Shown piece after piece: positions 1 to 7,402 of a stretch of DNA of 41,617 bases (positions within the stretch are counted from its first letter, which is position 1; every line of letters starts with the position of its first letter). The translations under genes were made by a program, and so were the position numbers. The DNA lies in assembly GCA_937863385.1 (NCBI GenBank), contig CALMBW010000016.1:1-41617 (forward strand), written 5' to 3'. The DNA is from an uncultured Actinomycetes bacterium (GTDB lineage Bacteria > Actinomycetota > CADDZG01 > WHSQ01). The notes under the pieces are model-generated. The model had not been told where the DNA came from and ran no database searches. It worked only from the letters and a program-made list of their open reading frames with translations.

Positions 1-118
1 CGAGCACGACCCGGGCATCGGCCACGGCTAGCAGCTCGGGCTCTAGCCCGGCATTGGCTTTGCGTAGTTGTTCGACGGCCCCCGTGAGCTGCTCGAAGGG
101 CCCGGCAAACTGTTCCAT
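1..118 (-). CDS. DUF222/HNH endonuclease-type (13E12 family) protein, N-terminal fragment
   Basis: The first 39 codons of a gene that runs off the left edge. The start is ATG at 118-116. The visible protein begins MEQFAGPFEQ and ends near LAVADARVVL, which resembles the N-terminal helical part of DUF222 proteins. Such proteins usually have a C-terminal HNH nuclease motif, which lies outside the window here. The family is repeated in many actinobacterial genomes (REP13E12 in Mycobacterium tuberculosis). The start codon sits 6 nt after a TATAGT box with no Shine-Dalgarno sequence, so a leaderless mRNA is likely. An SOS box lies directly upstream. The 3' end of a same-family gene is present at the other edge of the window. 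The family call rests on a short segment plus the promoter context. Confidence 0.6.
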   Translation of the reverse strand, partial: MEQFAGPFEQLTGAVEQLRKANAGLEPELLAVADARVVL

Positions 119-124
119 GGCCCC

Positions 125-146
125 ACTATATAGAACTGATGTTCGA
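125..146 (-). promoter_or_regulatory. SOS (LexA) box abutting a -10 element
   Basis: On the plus strand 131-146 reads TAGAACTGATGTTCGA. This matches the actinobacterial LexA consensus TCGAAC-N4-GTTCGA at 11 of 12 defined positions. Read on the minus strand, the box is followed immediately by TATAGT (130-125), then 6 nt, then the ATG at 118. Bound LexA would cover the spacer next to the -10 of the DUF222/HNH gene and block it until DNA damage. SOS boxes upstream of 13E12-family genes are known in mycobacteria. Confidence 0.75.
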
Positions 147-290
147 TAGTCCAGCCCTAAACGAAAATAACATCGAGCAAACACGCTCTCATACGGCTGG
201 CAGTCACAGCCTGCCGTCCGTGCCGCCCGTGCATCGGCCTCAGCAGAAGGCGGCCGGGCCCCGAGCAATGGAGCGTGCAAAGATGACGCC

Positions 291-647
291 ATGGACGAAA
301 CACCGCTTCAACCCGCGGCGCCAAGTCCCGAACGGATCGCCGACACGCCAGAACCGCCGTACACAGCCGTGATATTCACCTCGGTACGATCCGAGGACCA
401 CGACGGATACGAGCAGACGGCAGCACGGATGCTGGACTTGGCGAGTCAACAACCAGGCTTTCTGGGGGTCGAGTCCGCTAGGGAATCTCTAGGGATCACG
501 GTGTCGTACTGGGCCACCCCTGAGGCCGCTCGCGAGTGGAAAAGGGTTGCGGAGCACCGCGAGGCGCAACGCCAAGGGAAAGAAAAGTGGTACCGGCACT
601 ACCGGGTCCGGATCGCAACCGTCGATCGGGAGTACGGGCAGGACTAA
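291..647 (+). CDS. Antibiotic biosynthesis monooxygenase (ABM)-fold protein, YqjZ-like
   Basis: A 118-residue cytoplasmic protein. Residues ~24-112 look like a dimeric alpha-beta (ferredoxin-like) ABM domain: a first strand YTAVIFTSV, a helix with YEQTAARMLDLA, the turn QPGFLGVESAR, the strand ITVSYWATPEAAREWK, and a final HYRVRIATV strand. The PGFLG and SYW...EAAREWK pattern is typical of the YqjZ/heme-degrading-monooxygenase-like branch, whose substrate is usually unknown. The first ~23 residues are Pro/Glu-rich and probably disordered, so translation could start slightly later. No clear ribosome binding site precedes the ATG. It is convergent with yjbQ, with 9 bp between the stops. Family call fairly secure, function unknown. 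Confidence 0.75.
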   Translation: MDETPLQPAAPSPERIADTPEPPYTAVIFTSVRSEDHDGYEQTAARMLDLASQQPGFLGVESARESLGITVSYWATPEAAREWKRVAEHREAQRQGKEKWYRHYRVRIATVDREYGQD

Positions 648-656
648 GCAGAATGG

Positions 657-1058
657 CTAGGCCGCTAGGAAGCTGAGGCGGACGTTGCGGTGGGGGTTGT
701 CGGGGTTGGTGTCGACGAGGACGATGCTCTGCCAGGTTCCCAGTGACGGCTGACCGTCGATAACGGGAACGGTCACCGACGCAGAGATGAAGGCAGGGAC
801 AACGTGGTCGCGGCCGTGGCCCAACGAACCATGGCGATGGGCATAGATGTCTTGCACCGGGAGAAGGCGCTCGAGTGCATCCCGGAGATCGGACTCGGTG
901 CCCGAACCGGTTTCGATGATGGCGACACCAGCGGTCGCATGCGGCACGAAGACGTTGACCAACCCGTCCCCGAGATCCCTGGTGAACCCCCGCACCTGGG
1001 AGGTGAGATCGAGGAACGTGCGGTCGCTGGTGTCGAGCTCGAGTAGCTCAGTCTTCAA
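657..1058 (-). CDS. yjbQ: YjbQ / UPF0047 family protein (secondary thiamine-phosphate synthase-like)
   Basis: A 133-residue protein when started at TTG 1058. The open frame extends to 1106, but the family normally begins just before a strand like MKTELLELDT, so I prefer the TTG. Conserved features are VPHATAGV (38-45), the histidine-rich loop with H74, H76, H81 and H85, and GTWQ (107-110). The length is normal for UPF0047. Members from E. coli and archaea show weak thiamine-phosphate synthase activity; the physiological role is not settled. The gene overlaps the end of the sulfotransferase gene by 11 nt and is probably translationally coupled to it. Confidence 0.85.
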   Translation of the reverse strand: MKTELLELDTSDRTFLDLTSQVRGFTRDLGDGLVNVFVPHATAGVAIIETGSGTESDLRDALERLLPVQDIYAHRHGSLGHGRDHVVPAFISASVTVPVIDGQPSLGTWQSIVLVDTNPDNPHRNVRLSFLAA

Positions 1059-2001
1059 AGCTGTAGCCCATCTTCTGCATCGTGGGTGCGAGGATCTCGA
1101 TCGCACCCACGATCTCTTTGGGATTCTCTTTGCGCCACTTGCCCAACTCGGGAGGAGTCACCGTGTTCACGGGATCGGTGCGAGCTGCGGAAGCTTTGCG
1201 CATGACCCCCGGGTCCTCCGACAATCCCAGGAAGGAAAGTAGACGCCTGGTGTGGCCTTCGGGGTCGCCGATGAACTCCTCGTAGGCAACCTCCGACACT
1301 CGGGCCGGTTCGATAGAAGCGAACGACGTGATCGCCGACTCGTTGCTGAACACCCACTGCTTTGCACAAACAAGTTCGAGCGGCCCGTCAAGATCCTCCC
1401 GCCATCCCGGATACAAGATGAACTTCCACCATTCGGGGTCGACACCGGGGATCCGATGCGGCTCGGGCAATCGATAGGTCCGATACCGAGGCGTGCGCCA
1501 CGCATTGATCAACGAGTTTGTGTTGTCACGCCCATCACGCTTGAGATAGATGAAGCGAGCGTCGGGAAACAGCGCATCGATGAACCCCACCCGAGGTGCA
1601 TTGCGCGGCGTCTTGTCGATCAATCGCTTGCCAGAACCGGTGACGAGGAAGAACGACCGCCGGATGCGATCAGCGGCCTCCTGCTCGACGTCGTTCGCCG
1701 TCAACGCGTTGGAGCCCCAACCGCGCAGCGCGGGGTGGTAGTCGCGCTCCCAAACCTCATGAGCCTCACCCGGCCAGTTGCGGAACATCGGGTGCTCGCG
1801 CAGGATCGCGTAGAGCATCGAGGTGCCCGAACGCGGCGCCCCGATGATGAACACGGGTTGTTTCGTTCTGCCCCCGGCAAGCAATCCGGGAACGTGGACC
1901 GCTTGACGGACAAGGAGCTTGGCTCGGTTCAGATAGTCGCGCGGGCCGGGGTTGAAGTTCGTTCTGAGGCTGCGTCGCAGCGCCTTGGGATCGGTTGACA
2001 T
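1048..2001 (-). CDS. Sulfotransferase family protein
   Basis: A 317-residue protein of the PAPS-dependent sulfotransferase type (Sulfotransfer_3-like). The 5'-phosphosulfate-binding loop is FIIGAPRSGTS (51-61). The 3'-phosphate-binding segment is FIYLKRDGRDN (150-160). DKTPRN (129-134) is also typical. Such enzymes move sulfate from PAPS to a hydroxyl or amine of a carbohydrate, lipid or other metabolite; the acceptor cannot be read from sequence. There is no signal peptide. It sits downstream of a glycan assembly operon on the same strand, so a cell-surface glycan or glycolipid is a reasonable but unproven acceptor. The start is ATG 2001, 8 nt after a TATGAT box and without a Shine-Dalgarno sequence. 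Confidence 0.85.
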   Translation of the reverse strand: MSTDPKALRRSLRTNFNPGPRDYLNRAKLLVRQAVHVPGLLAGGRTKQPVFIIGAPRSGTSMLYAILREHPMFRNWPGEAHEVWERDYHPALRGWGSNALTANDVEQEAADRIRRSFFLVTGSGKRLIDKTPRNAPRVGFIDALFPDARFIYLKRDGRDNTNSLINAWRTPRYRTYRLPEPHRIPGVDPEWWKFILYPGWREDLDGPLELVCAKQWVFSNESAITSFASIEPARVSEVAYEEFIGDPEGHTRRLLSFLGLSEDPGVMRKASAARTDPVNTVTPPELGKWRKENPKEIVGAIEILAPTMQKMGYSFED

Positions 2002-2009
2002 CAGCGGTC

Positions 2010-2015
2010 ATCATA
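2010..2015 (-). promoter_or_regulatory. -10 box TATGAT, leaderless sulfotransferase promoter
   Basis: TATGAT ends 8 nt before the ATG of the sulfotransferase gene and no Shine-Dalgarno sequence intervenes. This is consistent with transcription starting at or near the A of the start codon. Confidence 0.55.
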
Positions 2016-2093
2016 GGGGGCGAAGACAGAGGCCCTGGCTGCTGCGTCGAAACTGCACGACCAACCCACGAGGAGGCTGTGTTGATCTAGCCC

Positions 2094-3662
2094 CTACTTG
2101 CGTTTGATGGCTCGTTTACGGATGCGGTCGAGGACGTGGCGTTCTTCTTCGTCGATGCCCAGTCGTTTGAGTGCGATCAGATACGCAGCCAGGGCCACAA
2201 CGATCCCGGCAACATCCAACAGGATGTTGTCACCGGGGATCGCGTGCCAGGCCCCCAGCACCGCCGCTGCGACCAGGGTTGCCACCACGGGCTTGTAGAA
2301 GGTGCGTCCGTAAGGATGGATCCCCACGAGCTTGTACGCCTGGACCACCCTGACGCTGTTGATAAGGGCTGTGACCAAGACGTCGATCCAGGCCATCGCC
2401 ACGACGCCGCCTTCCGGCACGAAAGCCACCCCCAGGCCGACATACAGAGCGACGGCGATCGCGGAGTTGATGAAGTTGACCGTTGGATGGCCGGTCATGG
2501 AGATCACGTAACCGGTTGGTCCGGTCCCCGTATAGAAGATGTTGCCCACTGCCAGGATCGCGACGGCAGTGACCGCTTCGGCGCCTTTGTCACCCGCGAA
2601 TAGTTCGACGAACACGTCGGGCTCGATCAACAGAGCGGCGAACACCGGGAACGAGAAGGTCGCGATCCATCGGTTGATCGTCTTGTACAGCGACCCCAAG
2701 CGGTCGATCTCTTTACGGTCGTAGAGGTCTGTCACCACCGGAGCCCAGATATTCACTATCCCACCCAAAAAGACGTTGCCCGGTCCCTGAAGCGACAGCG
2801 CGATAGCGAAGAGACCGACCGCCTCGGTCCCGTGGTACCGGCCCAAGATCAACATGCCAAGGCCCAATGTTTGCACTCCCAGCAGAGATGCGCCCGCCTG
2901 CGGGACCGAGAACCGAAGCATCGGACCGAACCCGAACCTCGCAGGAGCCGTCCATTGCGCCTCGGTCATCAACCGTCGCAGCCACCACAGGGCAGCACCC
3001 AAGGCGATGGCGACCGAGATGTTGAGTGCTACGAGGATGCCGGCCACTTCGAACCCGATCACCAAAGCACCAACCGCCAGGACGAACCTTGCGACCGGCT
3101 GTACGACGTTGCCCGACAACACAGAAGGCACCATGGTCTTGTAGCCCTGGGTCGCGTAGCGCACAACCTGCAACAGCGCATAAAGAAGGATGTAGGGCGA
3201 TACGAGCGGCAGAAGACGGCGTACGTCATCGAGTTCTTCCGGATCGTTGGTGAAGTTCCTTGCGATGAAGGTGGTGAGAGCGAACGTCACTGCGATCACC
3301 ACAACCGAAGAGACGATGGTGCCGGCGACGCCTGTGAGGATGGCTCCCTTGACCGCAGCAGGGTCTTTCGCTGCGCGGCCTTTGGCGACGAAGCGCATGA
3401 CGGCGTAGTTGAAACCGAGAAGGCCTACCTGCGAGAGGATCGCGATGATCTGAACGACCAAACGGTAGAGGCCATATCCGGCGGGGCCCAGGAACCGCGT
3501 GACCACCGCGCCGAAGATGAACGACAGGCCTCTCTGGCTGACCTGTCCGATGATCTGGACCGCTCCGCCCTTGGCTACTACTCCGATGTCCTCAGTGGCT
3601 TCTTCGGTCAGCCGCGGCCCGGCTTCTCCTGGCAGAGGTCCCTTCAGGGAGTCATCGGTCAC
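2094..3662 (-). CDS. Polysaccharide flippase, MOP superfamily (Wzx-like)
   Basis: A 522-residue integral membrane protein with about 12-14 hydrophobic segments and a charged N-terminal tail (~30 residues). The region GGAVQIIGQVSQRGLSFIFG followed by RFLGPAGYGLYRL is typical of oligosaccharide flippases (RfbX/MurJ-like MOP transporters). These move undecaprenyl-linked glycans across the cytoplasmic membrane. The ATG overlaps the stop codon of the upstream ligase gene as ATGA, so the two are translationally coupled. It is the last gene of a minus-strand unit with an O-antigen ligase/polymerase, a GT-C-like protein, two phosphatases and an MFS transporter. Export of a surface glycan intermediate is the likely job. 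The substrate is unknown. Confidence 0.85.
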   Translation of the reverse strand: MTDDSLKGPLPGEAGPRLTEEATEDIGVVAKGGAVQIIGQVSQRGLSFIFGAVVTRFLGPAGYGLYRLVVQIIAILSQVGLLGFNYAVMRFVAKGRAAKDPAAVKGAILTGVAGTIVSSVVVIAVTFALTTFIARNFTNDPEELDDVRRLLPLVSPYILLYALLQVVRYATQGYKTMVPSVLSGNVVQPVARFVLAVGALVIGFEVAGILVALNISVAIALGAALWWLRRLMTEAQWTAPARFGFGPMLRFSVPQAGASLLGVQTLGLGMLILGRYHGTEAVGLFAIALSLQGPGNVFLGGIVNIWAPVVTDLYDRKEIDRLGSLYKTINRWIATFSFPVFAALLIEPDVFVELFAGDKGAEAVTAVAILAVGNIFYTGTGPTGYVISMTGHPTVNFINSAIAVALYVGLGVAFVPEGGVVAMAWIDVLVTALINSVRVVQAYKLVGIHPYGRTFYKPVVATLVAAAVLGAWHAIPGDNILLDVAGIVVALAAYLIALKRLGIDEEERHVLDRIRKRAIKRK

Positions 3663-5368
3663 TGCACTGCCTCATGCCGTCGCCATGGCCATACCGAGCG
3701 CTTCATCCCCCCGGCCGTAGCCATGGCAAGCCCAAGCAATGCCGAAACGCACAATGTGTAGATCGGCTCCACGTACAGGGAAAGGATCGCCGCATGAGCA
3801 GCAGCGATCACGACACCCATCGCAGCGCAGGTCGCGAACAGTCGCTCGTCATCGCGTCGCTCACGCGCCGCGGCCCTTGCATGAAGTCCAACCGTCAGGT
3901 ACAGGCCCACGATCATCAATGCCCCGGGCACCCCGAGACGGAACAGGTAGTTCAGATAGGTCGAATGGGTACCGGCGCGAGGAACGTAACGCTGACCTTC
4001 ACCCTCACGGACGGTACCCGTCTCGGTCCGAGGCTGCTCGGTCCCGTACCCGAACAAGATGTACTTGCCCGACAGCAACTTGAGTGTGTCGCTGTAGAGA
4101 TCGTCTCGTGTTGTCACCGAGGCTCCACCCCCGGCGCGCCCCGACAGCGGGTCGACGTCGTACTTCACGAGGAACACTCCCGTCAGCACCGCGGCTGCTG
4201 CGAGATAGGCACCAACAACCTGGAGCTTGAGGCGACCCCGGATCCCACCATCGACCAGCAGGTAGACGATGCCGATCGCAACGGCAGCCCAAGCCCCGCG
4301 GGCAAGAGAGAACCCAACACCGAACAGGCAAGCAGCAACACCCACCCGGCCCAGCCATCGGCGCCGCTTAGGGCCCGTCCAACTCAAAAAGAAGGCAAGT
4401 GGGAGGAGCGCGGCACACACCCCCGCGTACGTGAGCGCATTGCGAGGGAACGATCGGAGTCGTGGAACAGTGTTGGCGGGAGCGAGGCCGACATCGTCAT
4501 AGATGAGCCGTACGCCTACCCGGTTCAGTTCATCCTCGGCGGCGCGGGCCGAACCGGCGAACTGCACAACGAGGCTGTTCTCGAAAGCTTGGAAGACCGG
4601 CCTGAACACCGCGAAACGAGGGATCTCTGGCGTGCGTTCGCGCGCCCGCTTCAGCGCCGCATCGAGTTCCGTGATGCCCGGCTTCACCGACCGCGCGTAC
4701 TTGATCATCCCAAGGTTGTTCGGGAATGCATCCACGCCATAGGCCTCTTCGACGCGGTAGCGCACTTCGTCGTCTTGCAGAGGTTGGATCGGGACGCCGA
4801 CCCATTGGAGCAAGACTCCGACCGAGAGCAAGATCGTGAAAGCCACGAGACCCGCAGATGCCTTGGCGCGTTCTTCGAGGCTACGGAGTTGATCGACAAC
4901 GAGCAGCAACGAGCCCGAGATCAGGAACTGGATCCCCAATAGCAACAAGAAGTGCTTGAAGTCGGCGGAGCCGATCACCAAGATTCCGGTCCCGGTCCAA
5001 AGCAAGATGGCGATCGGAAGCCATACCCATCTGCCCCCAACCGGCACTCGGCGCTCGCGCCAGAGATCCCAAGCCCAGCGTAGAACGACGGTGAGCCAGG
5101 AGACCAATAGAACGAAGGGCATCATGTTGACGAGCCAGCCGAGGATCCCGGCGAAGAGCGGGGCGCTCAAGGCGTAGGGCGTCGGAAGCACCAGCGCCAA
5201 CGCAGCCCCTCCCGCGGCGAAAGCCCACATCGCTATCACGCCACCTTGCAGGCTCTGCGTGCCCCAGGCCGCCAGACCTCCCGCCAGTGCAAGGATCGCA
5301 GCGAGCCACAACAGGCGTGTTGAGGTGCCGGGAGTGCGAGATGGGAGCCGGTCGAGAGCCTTCAGCAC
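3659..5368 (-). CDS. O-antigen ligase / polymerase family membrane protein (Wzy_C)
   Basis: A 569-residue polytopic membrane protein when started at GTG 5368, which lies 2 nt after the stop of the upstream gene. The open frame extends to 5455 but would then overlap that gene by 85 nt. Hydrophobic segments fill both halves, with a large extracytoplasmic loop in between. Diagnostic features are an arginine in SLARGAWAAVAIG and the histidine motif THSTYLNYLFRLGVPG in the late loop. These match the Wzy_C signature of WaaL ligases and Wzy polymerases, which transfer or polymerise undecaprenyl-linked glycans. Ligase and polymerase cannot be separated by sequence. Pairing with a flippase supports surface-glycan assembly. 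Confidence 0.8.
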   Translation of the reverse strand: MLKALDRLPSRTPGTSTRLLWLAAILALAGGLAAWGTQSLQGGVIAMWAFAAGGAALALVLPTPYALSAPLFAGILGWLVNMMPFVLLVSWLTVVLRWAWDLWRERRVPVGGRWVWLPIAILLWTGTGILVIGSADFKHFLLLLGIQFLISGSLLLVVDQLRSLEERAKASAGLVAFTILLSVGVLLQWVGVPIQPLQDDEVRYRVEEAYGVDAFPNNLGMIKYARSVKPGITELDAALKRARERTPEIPRFAVFRPVFQAFENSLVVQFAGSARAAEDELNRVGVRLIYDDVGLAPANTVPRLRSFPRNALTYAGVCAALLPLAFFLSWTGPKRRRWLGRVGVAACLFGVGFSLARGAWAAVAIGIVYLLVDGGIRGRLKLQVVGAYLAAAAVLTGVFLVKYDVDPLSGRAGGGASVTTRDDLYSDTLKLLSGKYILFGYGTEQPRTETGTVREGEGQRYVPRAGTHSTYLNYLFRLGVPGALMIVGLYLTVGLHARAAARERRDDERLFATCAAMGVVIAAAHAAILSLYVEPIYTLCVSALLGLAMATAGGMKRSVWPWRRHEAVQ

Positions 5369-5370
5369 GT

Positions 5371-7383
5371 TCAGGGCTGCGCTGGGGACACAGCGGGACG
5401 TTCTTGCCACCGGACCCCAGCGAACCAGGCTGCAAGAGAACTCAGAGCCACACACAAGAGCGCGATGGGCGTGGTGAAGGGAGCCCGTACTACGCCGAGC
5501 ACCACGATGCCTACCAAGCTCAGCAGCGTTATCGACAGTGCCGGAACCAAACCGATGCCCTCGGCCAGCCCAGCCGAGGGCAGTACGAACCGCAGAGCCA
5601 GATAACCCGGCACCAACAACAGCAGGAAGCCGATAAGGGCGACCAAGATGTCGACGATCCCACCGTCTTCGGGAGCCTCGTAGCTACCTACCTCTTGGCC
5701 CCCGCTGGTGATCACCCCGTCGGACGACACGATCCACACCTCGGCATCACCACTTGGAGCTTCGGTTTCGCCGTCCACCAGATCCACGTTCTCGCCTGCC
5801 GGGTTGAAAGCTTCGGCAACGACGTAGATGGGTTCAGCCCCCGCACGCTCGATGCCGGCCTCGGCATCCTCTAGCAACGCAGGCGACAGCATGTCGTAGG
5901 TCTCTTGGCCCCTGAGGGTCGGCTGGCCAGACAAAGCGTTCTCGAGGGAACCTAGATAGAGGTAGGCGTTCTCGATCTCGCCCTCGGGCATCCCGTACCT
6001 GCTCGTGTTGCCGGACAACTTCGAGAAGCCCCAGATCTGGAAATCGCGCGCAGGTTCGTCGTCGATCACGAAAACGAACGGCCTGCCCTCCTGATCCTCA
6101 GCAGCTGCCCGGACACTATCCAGTTGCCTTCTTTCGGAGGAGCTCAACCATCCACCGTCTGCGTTGTTCCAACCAGACAGGTCAAGGCCCTTAGTGAAGT
6201 TGGAGAAGATGATCGCAGCGATACCCAGCAGCCCCACGAGCGCTATCTTCGCCGCACCTCCCCTCGCAGAGATCCCGATCAGGTAACGCGCCACGAAGAA
6301 CATCCCGATCCCGATCAGCAGCACCCACGAGAGCGTCGTGTTGAAGAAGCGGTAGTACGGATAGGCTTTGCCCGCAAGGAAACCGAAGATCCCCACCAGC
6401 GGCGCCAACCAGACCATCGACACGCGTGCGAGCTCCTCGTCGGCACTTCTCCGGCCGAACAACGCGAACAACCCGATGATGCCGGCCACTAGCAGCGGTC
6501 CGTTGAGGACCGGGGTCATCGCCTTCACCCACAGAACCAGTCTGTCGACGAAGAAATCGCTGCCGTAGGGTGGCGACAAAGCCGATTCGCTCAGCGACGC
6601 GGACTTTCCCCAGATCCCGGCCGTCCATAAGGCAACGGTCGCCACGGCTGATGCGAAGGCGGTCAGCAGCATCGCAGCGTCGTCCGCGATCACACTCCGC
6701 AGATCGAAACGACGGAAAACCAGTTTGGCCGCGGCCATCATCCCCAACACCGCGCAGAAGATGACAAGCGTCGTCGGGTGGGTGAGTCCGGCAGCGAAGA
6801 GGAACGAGAAGAGAGCGATACGCGCCGGCCAGGAGTTCTTGGCGGGGGCGATGAAGTACAGCGACGCCGCCAAGAACACAAGGCAAAGCACGTTGTCGAG
6901 ATAGCCCACGAAAGGTGGCGTGAGCAATAGGCTGCCCGATCCGAGTGCGACTAGATGCCACAACAACGGGTCTCGGTAGTGGCGGAACGCGAACCCGGCC
7001 ATCAGGAGCGCCATCAGCACCGGAAGCACCACCATAAGGACTACGGTGACGCGAAGTGTCCCGATCCCGGCAACGTCCTTGAGGTAGCCACCGATCACCG
7101 GTGCCGTCACCCGGTACCCGCCCTCAAACATCCCCAGGGCTCCCTCGATCTCGAGCAGAGTCACGGGCTCTTCCTGGGTCAGGGCGTCGGTTCGCCAGGT
7201 GTAATAAGCAGGATCTTTGGTCGGGGCCACGCGCTCCGGGTTGGTGACGAAGGTTGCTCCGAACACCGCCAGGAGGATCATGGTGGTGATGCCAAAGGCG
7301 AGTGGCCGGCCGAGCCACCTGGAGAAATCATCGAGTGCGGGAGCGCGTGTTGACGCGGCGGGATTATCCATGGGTGGCGTCAT
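5371..7383 (-). CDS. Large polytopic membrane protein, GT-C glycosyltransferase-like
   Basis: A 670-residue protein. The first membrane segment (~29-47) is followed by an extracytoplasmic loop with D57, Y60, Y61 and W63 (KDPAYYTWRTDAL), placed where GT-C glycosyltransferases carry their catalytic acid. About ten further hydrophobic segments follow. A soluble region of ~180 residues (about 410-590) comes next, and then three C-terminal membrane helices. GT-C enzymes use polyprenyl-phosphate sugars on the outer face of the membrane. The call is by architecture, not close similarity. It is cotranscribed between the phosphatase (15 bp upstream) and the ligase (2 bp downstream). ATG 7383 is used; a second ATG lies at 7371. 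Confidence 0.55.
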   Translation of the reverse strand: MTPPMDNPAASTRAPALDDFSRWLGRPLAFGITTMILLAVFGATFVTNPERVAPTKDPAYYTWRTDALTQEEPVTLLEIEGALGMFEGGYRVTAPVIGGYLKDVAGIGTLRVTVVLMVVLPVLMALLMAGFAFRHYRDPLLWHLVALGSGSLLLTPPFVGYLDNVLCLVFLAASLYFIAPAKNSWPARIALFSFLFAAGLTHPTTLVIFCAVLGMMAAAKLVFRRFDLRSVIADDAAMLLTAFASAVATVALWTAGIWGKSASLSESALSPPYGSDFFVDRLVLWVKAMTPVLNGPLLVAGIIGLFALFGRRSADEELARVSMVWLAPLVGIFGFLAGKAYPYYRFFNTTLSWVLLIGIGMFFVARYLIGISARGGAAKIALVGLLGIAAIIFSNFTKGLDLSGWNNADGGWLSSSERRQLDSVRAAAEDQEGRPFVFVIDDEPARDFQIWGFSKLSGNTSRYGMPEGEIENAYLYLGSLENALSGQPTLRGQETYDMLSPALLEDAEAGIERAGAEPIYVVAEAFNPAGENVDLVDGETEAPSGDAEVWIVSSDGVITSGGQEVGSYEAPEDGGIVDILVALIGFLLLLVPGYLALRFVLPSAGLAEGIGLVPALSITLLSLVGIVVLGVVRAPFTTPIALLCVALSSLAAWFAGVRWQERPAVSPAQP

Positions 7384-7384
7384 A

Positions 7385-7402
7385 GTAGCCCGGCCGGGCT
7401 AC
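7385..7402. repeat. 18-bp perfect palindrome between two operon genes
   Basis: GTAGCCCGGCCGGGCTAC reads the same on both strands. It covers the stop codon of the upstream phosphatase gene and lies just before the start of the GT-C-like gene. It could form a 7-bp stem with a GGCC loop in mRNA. There is no U-tract, so it is more likely an RNA-stability or attenuation element, or chance, than a full terminator. Confidence 0.6.
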
